Source: Eonycteris spelaea
Taxonomy: Eukaryota > Chordata > Mammalia > Chiroptera > Pteropodidae
Direction of reading: 5' to 3'
Assembly (NCBI GenBank): GCA_003508835.1
Contig: PUFA01000204.1
Coordinates: 2,108,001 to 2,172,000, forward strand
Length of the DNA stretch: 64,000 bases
The position numbers and the translations under genes were made by a program. This document shows, one piece after another, positions 49,990 through 59,376 of the stretch (positions are counted from its first letter, which is position 1; each line of letters starts with the position of its first letter). The notes beneath the pieces were generated by a model, which did no database searches, was not told where the DNA came from, and saw nothing but the letters and a program-made list of their open reading frames with translations.

Positions 49990-50175
49990 ATTAACTCATT
50001 TAATTCTTTTAAAAAATCTTCAGAAAGGGAATATTATTCTCATCTTATAGATGAAAAAATTGAGACACAGTAAAGCTAAATGACTTATAATAAAAGCCAA
50101 TTAGCTAATAATTATCAAAGCCAGAGTTTAAACTCATATTTGATTTCAGAGCCCAGGCTCTTTCCACTGCCAGCA
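49990..50175 (-). mobile_element. MIR SINE
   Basis: aactcatttaattcttttaa, tcttatagatgaaaaaattg, agacacagtaaagctaaatg, aagccagagtttaaactcat, agcccaggctctttccactg. Confidence 0.88.
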
Positions 50176-50319
50176 CTCTCTTCCCATTTCTTCCCGGGCC
50201 TCTGTGAAATGCTCCAGTTAGCTTCTCCCTCCCTGAAGGGCCCCTGGAAATGAAACCCATTCATTTACCTCGCAAAGAACAGTGTCCCCGAATGGCCCAT
50301 CAGACACCTAGGACTCAGA

Positions 50320-50425
50320 CTCATTTGCTTCTATTGCTAACTTCCTTCATGGCTGTGACAAGCTCCTTAAGTTGCCTGGGCCTCGATTTTCTCATCTGTA
50401 AAATGAGAGGATAAAAGTAAATGAA
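50320..50425 (+). mobile_element. MIR SINE fragment
   Basis: ggctgtgacaagctccttaa, gttgcctgggcctcgatttt, ctcatctgtaaaatgagagg. Confidence 0.8.
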
Positions 50426-50479
50426 ACCTCCCGCTGAAAAATTCAGTGACTGAATTCTTTTTGCTCATTCCCCTTCCCC

Positions 50480-51165
50480 CAGCTGGCATGCCTCCCTATC
50501 CTGTGGGTTGCTCATCTCTAGGGCACCGCCTTCTCTGACCACCCCAGCTACAAGTATGCTCGACACCAACACCACAGGCTGCTTGCTGTCCATTTTACAC
50601 TTACATATCTCATCTTTTTCATTCTCTTTCTACAAGTTATCTGAATTCCTCAAATATTTTGTTCCTTTAACTCCTATACAGCATTCTAATTTGTAGATAA
50701 ATCAATTTATGTTTGAATTCCCCCATGAGAGACGGTGGGTCTCCATTTTTGCAAATGATGCTGAGACTAATATTCTTTTACATGCCTCCTTGGTTACATG
50801 TGCAAGAGATTCTCTAGATCAATATCTAGAAATGGAATTGCCGAGTCATAGGGTTTGTGCATTTGATACTGCCCAATTTTTCCCTGAAGTGATAGTACCA
50901 ACTTCCGTTCCACTTGCAGTGTGTAAGATTTCTATTTCCCATACCCTCATCAATGCCTATCAAGTTTATTTTTTCCCCCAAACTAACATTTTGACTGCAT
51001 TTGCCTTATGGCACTTACCACTTTCTTCTTTATATTTGTTTATATGCTACTGGGCTGTAAACTTTGTGAGGGCAGAATCAATTATAGTCTTCCCACAGAA
51101 TTTATTGATCTTAGTAAATACATAATAAACAGTTGTGAACAAATAAATGATGAGCAGAATTAATT
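50480..51165 (+). mobile_element. L2 LINE copy, interrupted by an antisense L1 fragment
   Basis: Left piece (50480-50685): cttctctgaccaccccagct, ctgcttgctgtccattttac. Right piece (50995-51165): ttatggcacttaccactttc, atgctactgggctgtaaact, ttgtgagggcagaatcaatt, cataataaacagttgtgaac. Collinear L2 3' region. Confidence 0.75.
50686..50994 (-). mobile_element. L1M-type LINE 3' fragment nested in L2
   Basis: tttgcaaatgatgctgagac, ggttacatgtgcaagagatt, aaatggaattgccgagtcat, aacttccgttccacttgcag match the reverse complement of an old L1 3' region. The 138-codon frame at 50709-51125 crosses this junction and is not a gene. Confidence 0.75.
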
Positions 51166-51924
51166 CATCTTGATCCAAGGCGATGGGGAGTTCCATAAGT
51201 ACAGGAATGAGGCATTCTATTCTAATTAATATGGGATAAAATATAGGTAGGAATCCCTATTAGTGGCAGAGATGGTTACACAGTGGTCACAACTGGCCTA
51301 TCGATCAAAAGTTTCAAGATCTACAATGGACTATCACCAACCTTTGGAAAATCCCAGCATTAGATCAATCTTTACCATGGTAGTCATCAATATTTATTGA
51401 TTGTTGTATGTGGAAATTTAGAGTCTCTGGGGTCATCTTATTATGTCCAAGAGAGCTGTTTCTGAACAGAACTCCCAGCCTTCTGGCCCCACCCAATTAT
51501 CAAATTTTGGATAGAATCCATGTGTCCTTGGACTAGGGTGCTGCATGACCTATGGTAAATTCCTCCCCTTTTTGTCACCCTAGCAGTCCAGGCTGACTCA
51601 TTTTCTAAATAAGCCACTTGTGGTTTTTGGTCTGACATCAAATGTGGAAGAATGAGTAATTTTTTAAGAACCAGAACTATATTTGATCAGAAAAAGATAT
51701 CTGTGGACGTTACACCGGTAATAAGTACTCCAACTTTCCCCCACCCCTCCTTTCCCTGGGGCCAAGGGATACATAGAAGGTGAAGGAAGGAAGTGGGTAT
51801 GGTGAGAAGAATTTTTGTGCACATCTCTTATTTTGTTAACTTATTTTTGTTAATATAACTTATTTTGTTATGTACAATGTAACAAAATTATATCTTGTCT
51901 CTGTTAGATTAATAAAAGTAATAC
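51166..51924. other. Unassigned stretch
   Basis: No gene or named repeat. Confidence 0.5.
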
Positions 51925-52158
51925 AGCAAAGTAGTCAGGGCCATGAGTTCTGCTGCTTTGTTGCTTGGGTTCCAATCCCAGTTCTACCACAAACCAGTTG
52001 GGTGACCTTAAGCAAGTGACCAAATCTTGATGTGCCACCATTTCCTCATTTGTAAAATAATAGCACCTATAATTCAGGGATATTGTAAGAAATGATTTGA
52101 TATGCTAAGTGCTTAGAATTCTTCCTGGAACTTAGTAGGCACTATGGAAATTTTAGTA
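51925..52158 (+). mobile_element. MIR SINE, nearly full length
   Basis: gttgcttgggttccaatccc, agttctaccacaaaccagtt, gggtgaccttaagcaagtga, atttcctcatttgtaaaata, taagtgcttagaattcttcc, tggaacttagtaggcactat. Confidence 0.92.
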
Positions 52159-53102
52159 AATATTTCCTTGAGTCCATCACAATGTTTATACTCACTAAAT
52201 GCTTAATCAATGCTTTTAAATAAAAGAATGCATTCTATTAAATCATATTTGGAATCAGGGGAATAGATGTGATACAAGTGGTATACTCTTGGTTGGAAAT
52301 AGAAGGAACCATGAAGATCAATTCCCTTGAACAGAGGCATTTCTTACCCCGACCCTTCTGTTTCATTTTTGAGCAGTTTGTTCTCTAGTTATATGTGTTG
52401 TGGTGGGAGGAGGGCTGCCATCCCTACCCCAGGTGTCATTTAGTTGAAGTTCTACTTCTTGCTTTTTAAGTGTAAGAAGAATGTACAGCTCTAGATTCTT
52501 GAACCCTGAAAGCATGGGCTGAGTTAGAAAGAGACCCTGGCACCAGAGAAATTCATTCTCTGACTCTCAGCATCTACTGCTTGTGAGGAGAGTTAGCAAG
52601 ATAGTGGCATTTGGATGAGTGTTATTTTATTGAGTTAGTAGAATGGGTAACACATAGGAAATTATTTAAATAAAATGTTAGTATGCCGATTTCTTTTTAT
52701 CAGTGCAGATGTGTTGTTTATCCTACATTTGTGGTTTGGAGGAACATACTCTTGAGTAACAGAGAATCAAGAAGAAGACAGAGTGAAATTCCCCAGAGCC
52801 CACCCTCCATCATAGGCCTCTTCAGGATGCCTGGGGCTTGTGGTACTCCATTCACTGGAGCAGGCTGGTCCAGTCTTATTGGCACCATCATGTGGGCTTT
52901 AGTTGAGGAGCTTGATGGATTAGAGAAGTAGGTCTAACATGGCTGCCACGGGAGCAAAAGTGGTATGCGTGTTAGAAAGTCTCCAAATCCAGTAAAATTT
53001 GTAGAAATACTGAGTTACTGAAAGAAGTCCAGCTGTCCTGGAGGAAACTGATTCACTGGGGAGGTGTCAGGAAGCCCAGCATAAGTGTCATCCCCTTGGA
53101 AA
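52159..53102. other. Flank downstream of SYN2, unassigned
   Basis: Lies just past the inferred end of the IIa transcript. No gene or named repeat. The 82-codon plus frame at 52683-52931 has no domain. Confidence 0.5.
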
Positions 53103-53240
53103 CAGTTGTACATCTACAATCACACTCATGCATAAACACATTCACACACATACTGATGCAAACCGCTTCACCCTTCTAGACTTTTCCTTTCTCTACACTC
53201 ACAATCACACACACATGACTCACACACTCACTCTCAGTCA
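53103..53240 (-). promoter_or_regulatory. GU-rich downstream element after the IIa poly(A) signals
   Basis: On the plus strand: imperfect CA/CACT repeats (cattcacacacatactga, cacacacacatgactcacac). In transcript sense this is gugugagu-like and GU-rich. It is also a degenerate microsatellite; function is inferred from position. Confidence 0.45.
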
Positions 53241-53279
53241 AAAGGGTGGCTTCGGGGAGACCTCATGGCTGAATCAAAT

Positions 53280-54064
53280 GCTGGTGAATGCTGCTGCTTT
53301 TATTACACCAACGGTCTTAACATTTATTTGGAGATGAACACAAAACTTGGTATACTGCTGTTACAGTGGCATGCATTCTCTACAGTGCAGCTGTGGAGCT
53401 CAAGATCACTGCAGCACGCACACAAGAACCGCGCTCCGGAGGAGGGAAGAGGGGAAAACTGCAGATCCTTGTTCTCTCCAGTATCAGTAGATTAAAGGTG
53501 CTTCACCACGACAGCAGTTGAGGAATCTTGTGTGCTGGGCAGGTGTGTTTTAAACAGCTAAACAGATGTGACAAGGAATCCAGGTGTGGGTAAGTTCCTA
53601 GCATTTAGAGCCAAGAGTATTTTTGGACAAGTATATACTTTCCAAATAGGCAGCACTGACTAAAGGAGTGGCATGCTTAGCACTGCATCTGAACTAGGTT
53701 AAGCTACCAGGAGCCTCAATGAAGGGAATCTTGGTTTCACAAGGAAGAATAAGACACAATGGCACTGTCACAATAAGGCCACTAAACTCACAGCAAACAA
53801 TGACCTCAGAGGAAGCTCTCATGACTACAGGAAAGCAGCTCTATCCTCTCTGATGTCAGGTGCCCTTGCTGGTTAGGCACCTGCTCTGAGACCTTCATGT
53901 GGTCCTTTCTGAGCTGCACAACATCACTTAGCACGACGGAGCAGAGGAAGGGGCCACACAAGTCAAGGTCATGGAACATCACCACCAAATGTGGTTGATT
54001 GTTGTTGGCAAATGTCTCAGATGCCTTTCCCGGTTGGGCCGGGTGCCCTCATGTGTCTGGAGAG
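53280..54064 (-). other. SYN2: 3'UTR of SYN2 isoform IIa
   Basis: About 785 nt without recognised repeats, following the domain E stop. It ends at two minus-strand AATAAA hexamers 24 nt apart (53328-53323 and 53304-53299). The boundary is inferred from these and from the GU-rich stretch just beyond. Confidence 0.65.
53299..53328 (-). promoter_or_regulatory. SYN2: Tandem poly(A) signals (two AATAAA) of SYN2 IIa
   Basis: Minus strand reads ccAAATAAATgtt (hexamer 53328-53323) and then gtAATAAAAgcagcag (hexamer 53304-53299). The next 40-190 nt downstream are strongly GU-rich (53103-53240 is CA-rich on the plus strand), which fits a cleavage-stimulation element. Confidence 0.7.
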
Positions 54065-54200
54065 CTAATCTGAAAAGAGGCTGGCAAAGGACTTCCTCAA
54101 GCTCCGGATGGTCTCTGCTTTGGCTTCATCCTCATTGGTTGAAGACCGGAAGAAGGAGGACTCAGAGAAGCTGAAGGCATTTGTCAGGGACTGCGACTTG
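54065..54200 (-). CDS. SYN2: SYN2 terminal exon of isoform IIa, domain E
   Basis: The 136-nt coding part begins with C completing the split Asn codon (AA|C), then 44 codons and stop TAG (54067-54065). The protein starts KSQSLTNAFSFSESSFFRSS and ends TIRSLRKSFASLFSD, the hallmark C-terminus of a-type synapsins. Domain E is shared by synapsins Ia, IIa and IIIa and helps oligomerisation and keeping vesicles in the reserve pool. The acceptor is ctggtttttatcttcaag. Sequence immediately upstream in the open frame (54201-54280) is intron, so the apparent ATG at 54280 is not used. Confidence 0.96.
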
Positions 54201-54914
54201 CTTGAAGATAAAAACCAGAGAGAACGTGAGAGGGTGGTGTTCCCAGCCAGGTAGGGAAGGACGATGACATGAGGATACACAACCAGAACCCCATGCCCAC
54301 CCCAGGGAGAACAGGGTAATAGTGGAGAAAGCCAACATAGGTCCTGCTACCAGGACCCTGGGAGGCCTCTGTGCTATTTTCTTCACCTTCAGTGCTGCTA
54401 AAAAAGGAAAGGGTGGGGGCAGTGAAGGAGAGAGGAAGAAGGGGGAAAAAGAGAAGAGAAAGAAGAAGGGTAAGAGGAAGAGGGGGTGACTCAAAGATGT
54501 TTCTTTTATTTAATGCTAAAGGGCCCATAGGCTAAATTTCAAAGGCCCTTGGTAAATACAAATCTGGGAATCTCGCACCCTTCCCCTCTTATGAAATGGA
54601 GCAACTAGGAGCCCATGGACTCTTACACTGTCTTTTCCATCAACTGTGAAGTAGTGGAGCCAGCATCAGAAGACCTACGTCAAAGTCTTGGTTTCTTATT
54701 TGCATTATGTAGATGTTTGGTGAAATGATCTCTAGCCCTTTTCAGCAGTTTCATTATGCTTTTTTCTTTTATCCCAAAGGAACCTTTTGGCTTGGCATAA
54801 ACTCTAATGGTCAATTTACCTGTCCTTAAAATGAACATAATCAGCCTTTGCAGCCTTCCTCAGAGGAGCCTTAATATGAGGTCTGTGGGGTTCAGGGTAT
54901 TCAGGGGTAAGATA

Positions 54915-55180
54915 CAGTCAGCCCTCCAAATCCATGAATTTAACCAACCGTGAATCAAATGGATTTGAAAAGAATCCCAGAAAGTTCTAAAAAGCAAACT
55001 TGAATCTGCTATAAGCCGAGCACTACACTGAATCCAAGTGAACAAAGATGTATAGGCATACCCTGCAGTAGCCTATATGCAAATATTGTACCATTTTAGA
55101 TAAGGACTTGAGTATATGGGGATTTTAGTATCCCCAGGGTGCCCTAGGACAAATTCCCTGTGGATGCTGAGGGACAACTG
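54915..55180. mobile_element. Tigger-type (TcMar) non-autonomous DNA transposon, MER2-like
   Basis: Left end CAGTCAGCCCTCCAAATCC and right end GAGGGACAACTG are inverted relative to each other; the left flank is TA (54913-54914), while the right flank is TG, a likely decayed TA. Interior pieces (aaccaaccgtgaatcaaa, agaaagttctaaaaagcaaa, gtatatggggattttagtat) match my memory of the MER2/Tigger group. About 266 bp, inserted in SYN2 intron 12. Confidence 0.85.
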
Positions 55181-55869
55181 TGCATATCAGGCCTATACAA
55201 GGTTATTGGATAGGTTTCTAATGAAAAAACCCAAAGTGCAGATATTTAGGGACTTTGGAAGCAAGAAGGTTGAGCGGAGGCCAAGCCCAGCACTCTAGAC
55301 GAGGACCAGAGGTCTGATGTCTCCAGTGGCCCATCTTCTCTTCTTCTTGACTTCTACTGTGTCTCTTTCCTGCTGGTTTCTGGCTCCAGAGCTCTTCTTC
55401 AGGTGTCTTAAAACTCCCAGCCCTCCCCTAAATTCAGGGTGCAGACCCATAAACTCCCTTCTACAGAAGTGTGCGTGAGCAGTTTCTCTCCTCCTGCAGT
55501 GACTGTGAACAGATGCCCCACCTCGCATTAGGGTTGGGGACAAGCACCATCATGCTGCTTTCTGAGAGAGGGGACTCTGCTGCATGCACAGGCTGAGGAC
55601 ACAGGGTATGAGCCTCCTACTTGTCACTAGATGCTGTCTCTATTCAACAACTTCAGGCCAGAAGCAGTGATAACCCAAGGATCTGCCCTTCGACTTGGGT
55701 CAGAGTTAGCTGATGAGAAGGTAGGAAAGATTAAAAAGTCAGCATACACATTTAAAAAAATGGGTTGAGAGGAAGTTATGGGGCAGGTGAGAAATGAAAT
55801 GTGCTACTGGCCAGAGCTGGGGAGCAGGAGTGAGTGATGTTCCTCCTATCAGGAAGGTCTGGAAGATGA

Positions 55870-56010
55870 AGAGAAAGTGGTCATCTGGACCACTGGAGCC
55901 CCAATCCTGGCTCTGCCACTAATTAGCAGAGTGACTTTAAAAAGAAAAATTAATCAAATCTCCCTAAGCCATATTTCTCATCTACGCAATGACTAGATAA
56001 TCTCTAAGTG
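55870..56010 (+). mobile_element. MIR SINE
   Basis: Contains ccaatcctggctctgccact, aattagcagagtgacttta, and catatttctcatctacgcaa, in MIR core order, with a short A-rich insertion after the tgactt motif. Intronic, antisense to SYN2. Confidence 0.75.
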
Positions 56011-56448
56011 GCTCATTTGAGCCCTAAAATTCTACAGCTCCCTTTTTCCCTCCTTAAAGATTCTCATCATTTTACTCTGGGAAACAGTGATGCATCTTTA
56101 CCATTTTCTCAAGGCTACAGCTGTGTGTGCTGACAGTGATGACAAAGAGCTGTTTGAGGAAATTGAAGAGAGACATCTCTGGTTCTGCGGGAGAGGGTGG
56201 AACTGACCACCATTCACACCTAGGTGCTGTCCCTCCTAAGTACAGCTACACTGTTTCCTAGGGGTCCTCAGTTCTTCCTCTAAAGCAGAATAGTGTAATG
56301 GGAGCTTTTAGGGTTACTCATGGGAATGAGGGAACCCCTCAGGATGGAGTTCCTCAGGGCCTCTGTCTGGGCTCTACTTCCCCTCTTCCTTCTGGGCAGC
56401 CTTGCTGATTTCACACCCTAATCTGTGAGTCAGAGGCAAGAAAAAGGA

Positions 56449-56490
56449 TTTTTTTTTTTTTTTTTTTTTAGAGAGAGAGACACACACATA
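56449..56490 (+). repeat. T21 tract followed by GA and CA dinucleotides
   Basis: T21 (56449-56469) then agagagagagacacacacatac. On the SYN2 strand this is a (TG)(TC) run followed by A21. No SINE body is recognisable on either side. Confidence 0.85.
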
Positions 56491-56697
56491 CACAGAGAAA
56501 GGAATGGAAAAAAGAGTAGGAGAGAGGATTAAAACAACAACAACCCTAAGCTAGTATAAGAATAGGAGAGGGAGTAGTAACTCTGCTTTATTGCTACTCC
56601 CCAGGAAGAAAGGGGAGGATTTGAGCTTCTAGCTAGACCTTAGACTTTCACTTCCCTCTTTTCTCTCCTCCCCAATCAAACTCGATCAGGCACCCAA

Positions 56698-56775
56698 CCC
56701 CCCCCAAAAACAAAACAAAACAAAATAAAATGAAAAAACAAACAAACAAAAACCAAACCCCCCCAAAACCCCCCC
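56698..56775 (-). promoter_or_regulatory. G-rich intronic tract with canonical G-quadruplex motif
   Basis: On the plus strand: C8, a CAAAA/CAAA-type run, then C7 AAAA C7 at 56758-56775. On the transcribed strand this is G7 TTTT G7, which satisfies G3-N1-G3-N4-G3-N1-G3. It lies 116 nt downstream of the domain H 5' splice site. Intronic G-runs near donors are known splicing enhancers; a role here is inference. Confidence 0.6.
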
Positions 56776-56891
56776 AAAATAGCTATAGGAGGAAGCCTGA
56801 CTGAAAGTGCTTTCTAGCAGCTCTGGAGCCCAAAGTCTGTGAGGAGGGGCAGGAAGAAGGGTGAGGAAAGAGCTGCTGAGTTGTCTCTTAC

Positions 56892-57141
56892 TTGAGCTGT
56901 GGGTGAGGCTGGGGCTTCTGTGGTGGAGCAGCCGGGGGTGGCTGGGCCTCTGCCAGGGAGCTGCTGCTGGAGGGTGCATCTCCGTGGGTGGTGGGGCCTC
57001 CCGGTCGCTGAGGAGCCGAGAAGGAGGAAGAAGAGGAGGAGGAGGAAGAGGAGGAAGGTGGCACTGATGGTCCAGGGGGAGGCCGGCGTGGAGGCAGCAC
57101 CTTGCCTGGGGGTTGCATTCCTTGGGGTTGCCCAGGGCCCC
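56892..57141 (-). CDS. SYN2: SYN2 domain H exon (isoform IIa only), Pro/Ser-rich
   Basis: This 250-nt exon has acceptor tgtactgaacctag|GGGGCCC and donor CAGCTCAA|gtaaga. It begins with two bases of a split Gly codon and ends with two bases (AA) of a split Asn codon, with 82 full codons between. The product begins GGPGQPQGMQPPGKVLPPRR, continues through PPGPSVPP, then 11 Ser (TCC/TCT codons), FSAPQRPGGPTTHGDAP, a second run of five Ser, and ends PQKPQPHPQL. It is low-complexity and disordered, with SH3-type PxxP and PPRRPPPGP motifs; such regions of synapsins mediate SH3 binding and phase separation in general. The Ser codons make the plus strand GA-rich, which creates spurious Arg/Lys-rich frames there. 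Confidence 0.95.
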
Positions 57142-57544
57142 CTAGGTTCAGTACAAGAAAAACTTCATAATTCAACCATATCAATGGGTTTCCGTGTTAG
57201 AATATATGTCTCAAAGGGTGTGGTTAGTTAATTACCAAAAGGATAAGCTCTATTACAAGAAGCCACCAGGGGCTCTGAAGGACTGCAGAGTGAGTTGCTG
57301 GTCACCCTTATACATCACCACTACTTGCTCCTCCTCAGAGACACAGCACCGCAGTCACAGCAGAAGTCAGGAAGACAGAGAAAAAACTATAGGATGAGCG
57401 GCCCTGATCAGAGGTGAGCTCCCTTACAGAAGACGCCCCAGACCAGAGGGACCCCACTTCTCTTTCCCAGAGGTTCCTCAGGCACTGGCCAACTTGCCCC
57501 ATGGTTGACTAGGAGGTCTCAAGTTCCACACAGCAGACAGCACA

Positions 57545-57665
57545 GGGCGGTGGAAAGAATGGTCTGGGAATCAGAAAACCCACGACATAGTCTATTGGTG
57601 ATTCCTTGAGCAAGTCAGCAAATTTCTTTGGACCTCAGTGTTTCCAATCATAACACTGTTAAAAT
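57545..57665 (+). mobile_element. MIR SINE fragment
   Basis: Old tRNA-derived SINE remnant: gtctgggaatcagaaaaccc, then gagcaagtcagcaaatttc, then ttggacctcag and tttccaatcataa follow the MIR core order (..gggttc.., gggcaagtca, cctcagtttcc, tctgtaaaat). Sits in the SYN2 intron, antisense to the gene. Confidence 0.6.
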
Positions 57666-58043
57666 GCAGGTCCTAATTTTAGTTATCTTTCAGGATGGTA
57701 GTGTTTTGAAGATTATAATGGATAAGAAAGCTTTTCAAAAAGTATTCTGTGCCTTATCATCATTAATGATCTCTGACTTACATTATTTCTATAGAGCTAG
57801 CCTTTGTCCCGCCCTGAGCCTACATGTGTCTGATTGCCCACCCCGCCCTACCAGGGCTTCATTTTAGCATTAATTTACACCCATACCTATAATGAATCTT
57901 TTGTTTCCAGACACTCTTTTGCCTCTTAGTACCATCTTCAGGGGCCCTAGTCCCTTTTGGGTGAGTATGGTGAAATTCTCCAGAAATCCAAGCCCCATTT
58001 CCATCTGAGGATGTTGTGGGCACCACCTGGCAAAGAAGACACC

Positions 58044-58048
<5 letters not shown>

Positions 58049-58076
<28 letters not shown>
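58049..58076 (+). repeat. (A)28 homopolymer
   Basis: Uninterrupted A28 on the plus strand, T28 on the SYN2-transcribed strand, in the IIa intron. The upstream sequence is not a SINE I know, and I see no flanking target duplication, so I do not call it a retroposon tail. Confidence 0.9.
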
Positions 58077-58082
<6 letters not shown>

Positions 58083-58796
58083 CAGGATACCCTTTTCCCA
58101 GCACAAGGCAACCTGGAGAGAAAAACGGCCATCTTCCTCTGGGGGTTGGTAGGCAAAAGTGTGGCACCAGATTGCTCAGATTTTGCTGAGGGGCTTCCTA
58201 TACTAAGAAATTGAAAGATGTTTCCATCAGCACATACGAACTAGAAATGATGCATAACTGGCCTGGAAGATCCAATCCCAGAATCCATATCTATGGGCCT
58301 ATTGGAAGGTGTAGGCTTATAGAAACACAACAGCAGCTAAAAGTTGCAACTTTGTTTTCTAGAAACACCAGAATACTTGTGCTCTCTGGAGAGGCAGAAT
58401 TCTGTCTATATCACTATGTCTATACCCATGATTGTCAGCCCATTTCCCCACTCCATGGCACGGGCTCCAGTTTATCATCAATTACCAATTAATACCGGAG
58501 TCACACAAAATAAATACATAAATGAATAAATGGAATTTTGCATTTGCATGTTTAAGGATTTCCAAGTTCAAATTAGAATAACTAGTGAAGATGACAGTTT
58601 AGCAGATTAATTCATATTAATTAGTTTTTGCCTCTTCCAAAGTTTGGCATCATTTATATTAGCATTTTCTTATAAAGTGCTGCAGGTTGATAGCTCAGCA
58701 TCTTGTACCAGAAATCAGTACTTTCCCACCTCTAAAGAGATGCTTGAATAGCCAGAAACTTTACAACTTAACACTGAAGACAGATATAACTTTTCC

Positions 58797-58802
58797 TTTA
58801 TT
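58797..58802 (-). promoter_or_regulatory. SYN2: Poly(A) signal AATAAA, probable distal site of IIb transcript
   Basis: Minus-strand reading gives gcAATAAAgg. The next roughly 60 nt downstream are U-rich with GU elements (tctgtcttcagtgttaag, gttgtaaagtttctgg). Position is about 2.28 kb after the IIb stop. Without transcript ends I cannot say whether it outranks the site at 59271-59276. Confidence 0.55.
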
Positions 58803-59270
58803 GCACATTAAGCTGTACAAGAGAGTCACAAAAGAGAGGTACTTCAATCACACTTCCAGCATTGGCTGAGGTTCTCCCAGCTGGATCAGTACAAAAAAAG
58901 GGGACAACATCAGAAAAGAAATGGGTACAAAACACCTGAATGGCAATCCTATACTGTGACATGGATGTCCCCCAGGACATAGAATTGTCCTTTAGCATGC
59001 TGCCTGAGGGCACATGACAGTCAGGGTACACTGTCTGTTTGTTTTTGGCAGTTTCTTCCCCACCTGAGAGACCTTGGCTGATACCACCCTGGAGCCTGAC
59101 TGAATTCAAATGGCAAGTTTGTATTTGTGGTTCACAAATGTCACATGAAAAGCACCTAGATGTTCACACTGATAACATGCAGAGAAGCAACACTACTATC
59201 AGCTCACCATTTGGACAAAAAATAAAAATAAAAATAAAAAAATGTATTTCTTCATTCTAGAAAATGTTGC

Positions 59271-59276
59271 TTTATT
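59271..59276 (-). promoter_or_regulatory. SYN2: Poly(A) signal AATAAA, possible proximal site of IIb transcript
   Basis: Minus-strand reading gives gggAATAAAgcaacattt. Use of this site would give an IIb 3'UTR of about 1.8 kb that still includes the hairpin at 59347-59376. Downstream (lower coordinates) on the minus strand lies a T-rich run from the A-rich plus-strand tract at 59218-59242. Confidence 0.4.
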
Positions 59277-59346
59277 CCCTTCTATCATTTAATCGAATTG
59301 GGAGGTATTTAAGGACCTGATTCTTATGTAACCCACCTGGAAGTAT

Positions 59347-59376
59347 GTAAATATATATATGCGTATATATATTTAC
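59347..59376. repeat. Perfect inverted repeat: 13-bp stem, TGCG loop
   Basis: The left arm GTAAATATATATA and right arm TATATATATTTAC are exact reverse complements around TGCG on the plus strand (CGCA on the transcript). It lies inside the inferred IIb 3'UTR, so the RNA could form an AU-rich hairpin. It may also be just an expanded AT dinucleotide run. Confidence 0.85.

Larger units (their letters stand above)
54202..56890 (-). other. SYN2: SYN2 intron between domain H and domain E exons
   Basis: Bounded by gtaaga at the 5' end and tttatcttcaag at the 3' end on the minus strand. It holds a Tigger-like element (54915-55180), a MIR (55870-56010), a T21/GA/CA tract (56449-56490) and a C-rich/A-rich tract (56698-56775) that is G-rich in the transcript. 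The rest (about 54202-54900 and 55190-55860) has no gene or repeat I can name; 54400-54490 is purine-rich on the plus strand. Confidence 0.8.
57142..58779 (-). other. SYN2: SYN2 intron between the shared exon and domain H exon (part after the IIb 3'UTR)
   Basis: Intronic sequence for IIa, and downstream flank for IIb. It holds a MIR copy (57545-57665), an A28 tract (58049-58076) and otherwise unassigned sequence. The plus-strand reading frame at 57957-58214 with ten Lys codons is only the A-tract. Towards the exon the minus strand has a pyrimidine-rich acceptor (gtttttcttgtactgaacctag). Confidence 0.7.

Noticed and set aside
50709..51125. 138-codon plus-strand open frame
   Set aside because: Spans an antisense L1 fragment and the L2 it interrupts.
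51925..52158. tRNA-like A and B box text
   Set aside because: It is a MIR (tRNA-derived SINE); no cloverleaf can be drawn.
54201..54280. ATG at 54280 as a start for a short domain E protein
   Set aside because: A good 3' splice site at 54201 and the phase match to the previous exon show that this part is intron.
54162..54528. Overlapping 110- and 114-codon minus frames upstream of domain E
   Set aside because: Intron sequence joined to the last exon in other frames; purine-rich tract on the plus strand gives Pro/Leu/Phe-rich text.
56899..57231. Plus-strand frame with an Arg/Lys-rich segment, resembling a basic DNA-binding region
   Set aside because: Complement of the Ser codons of the SYN2 domain H exon.
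58049..58076. A28 tract as the tail of a young SINE or retrogene
   Set aside because: No SINE or mRNA-like body in front of it and no flanking duplication seen.
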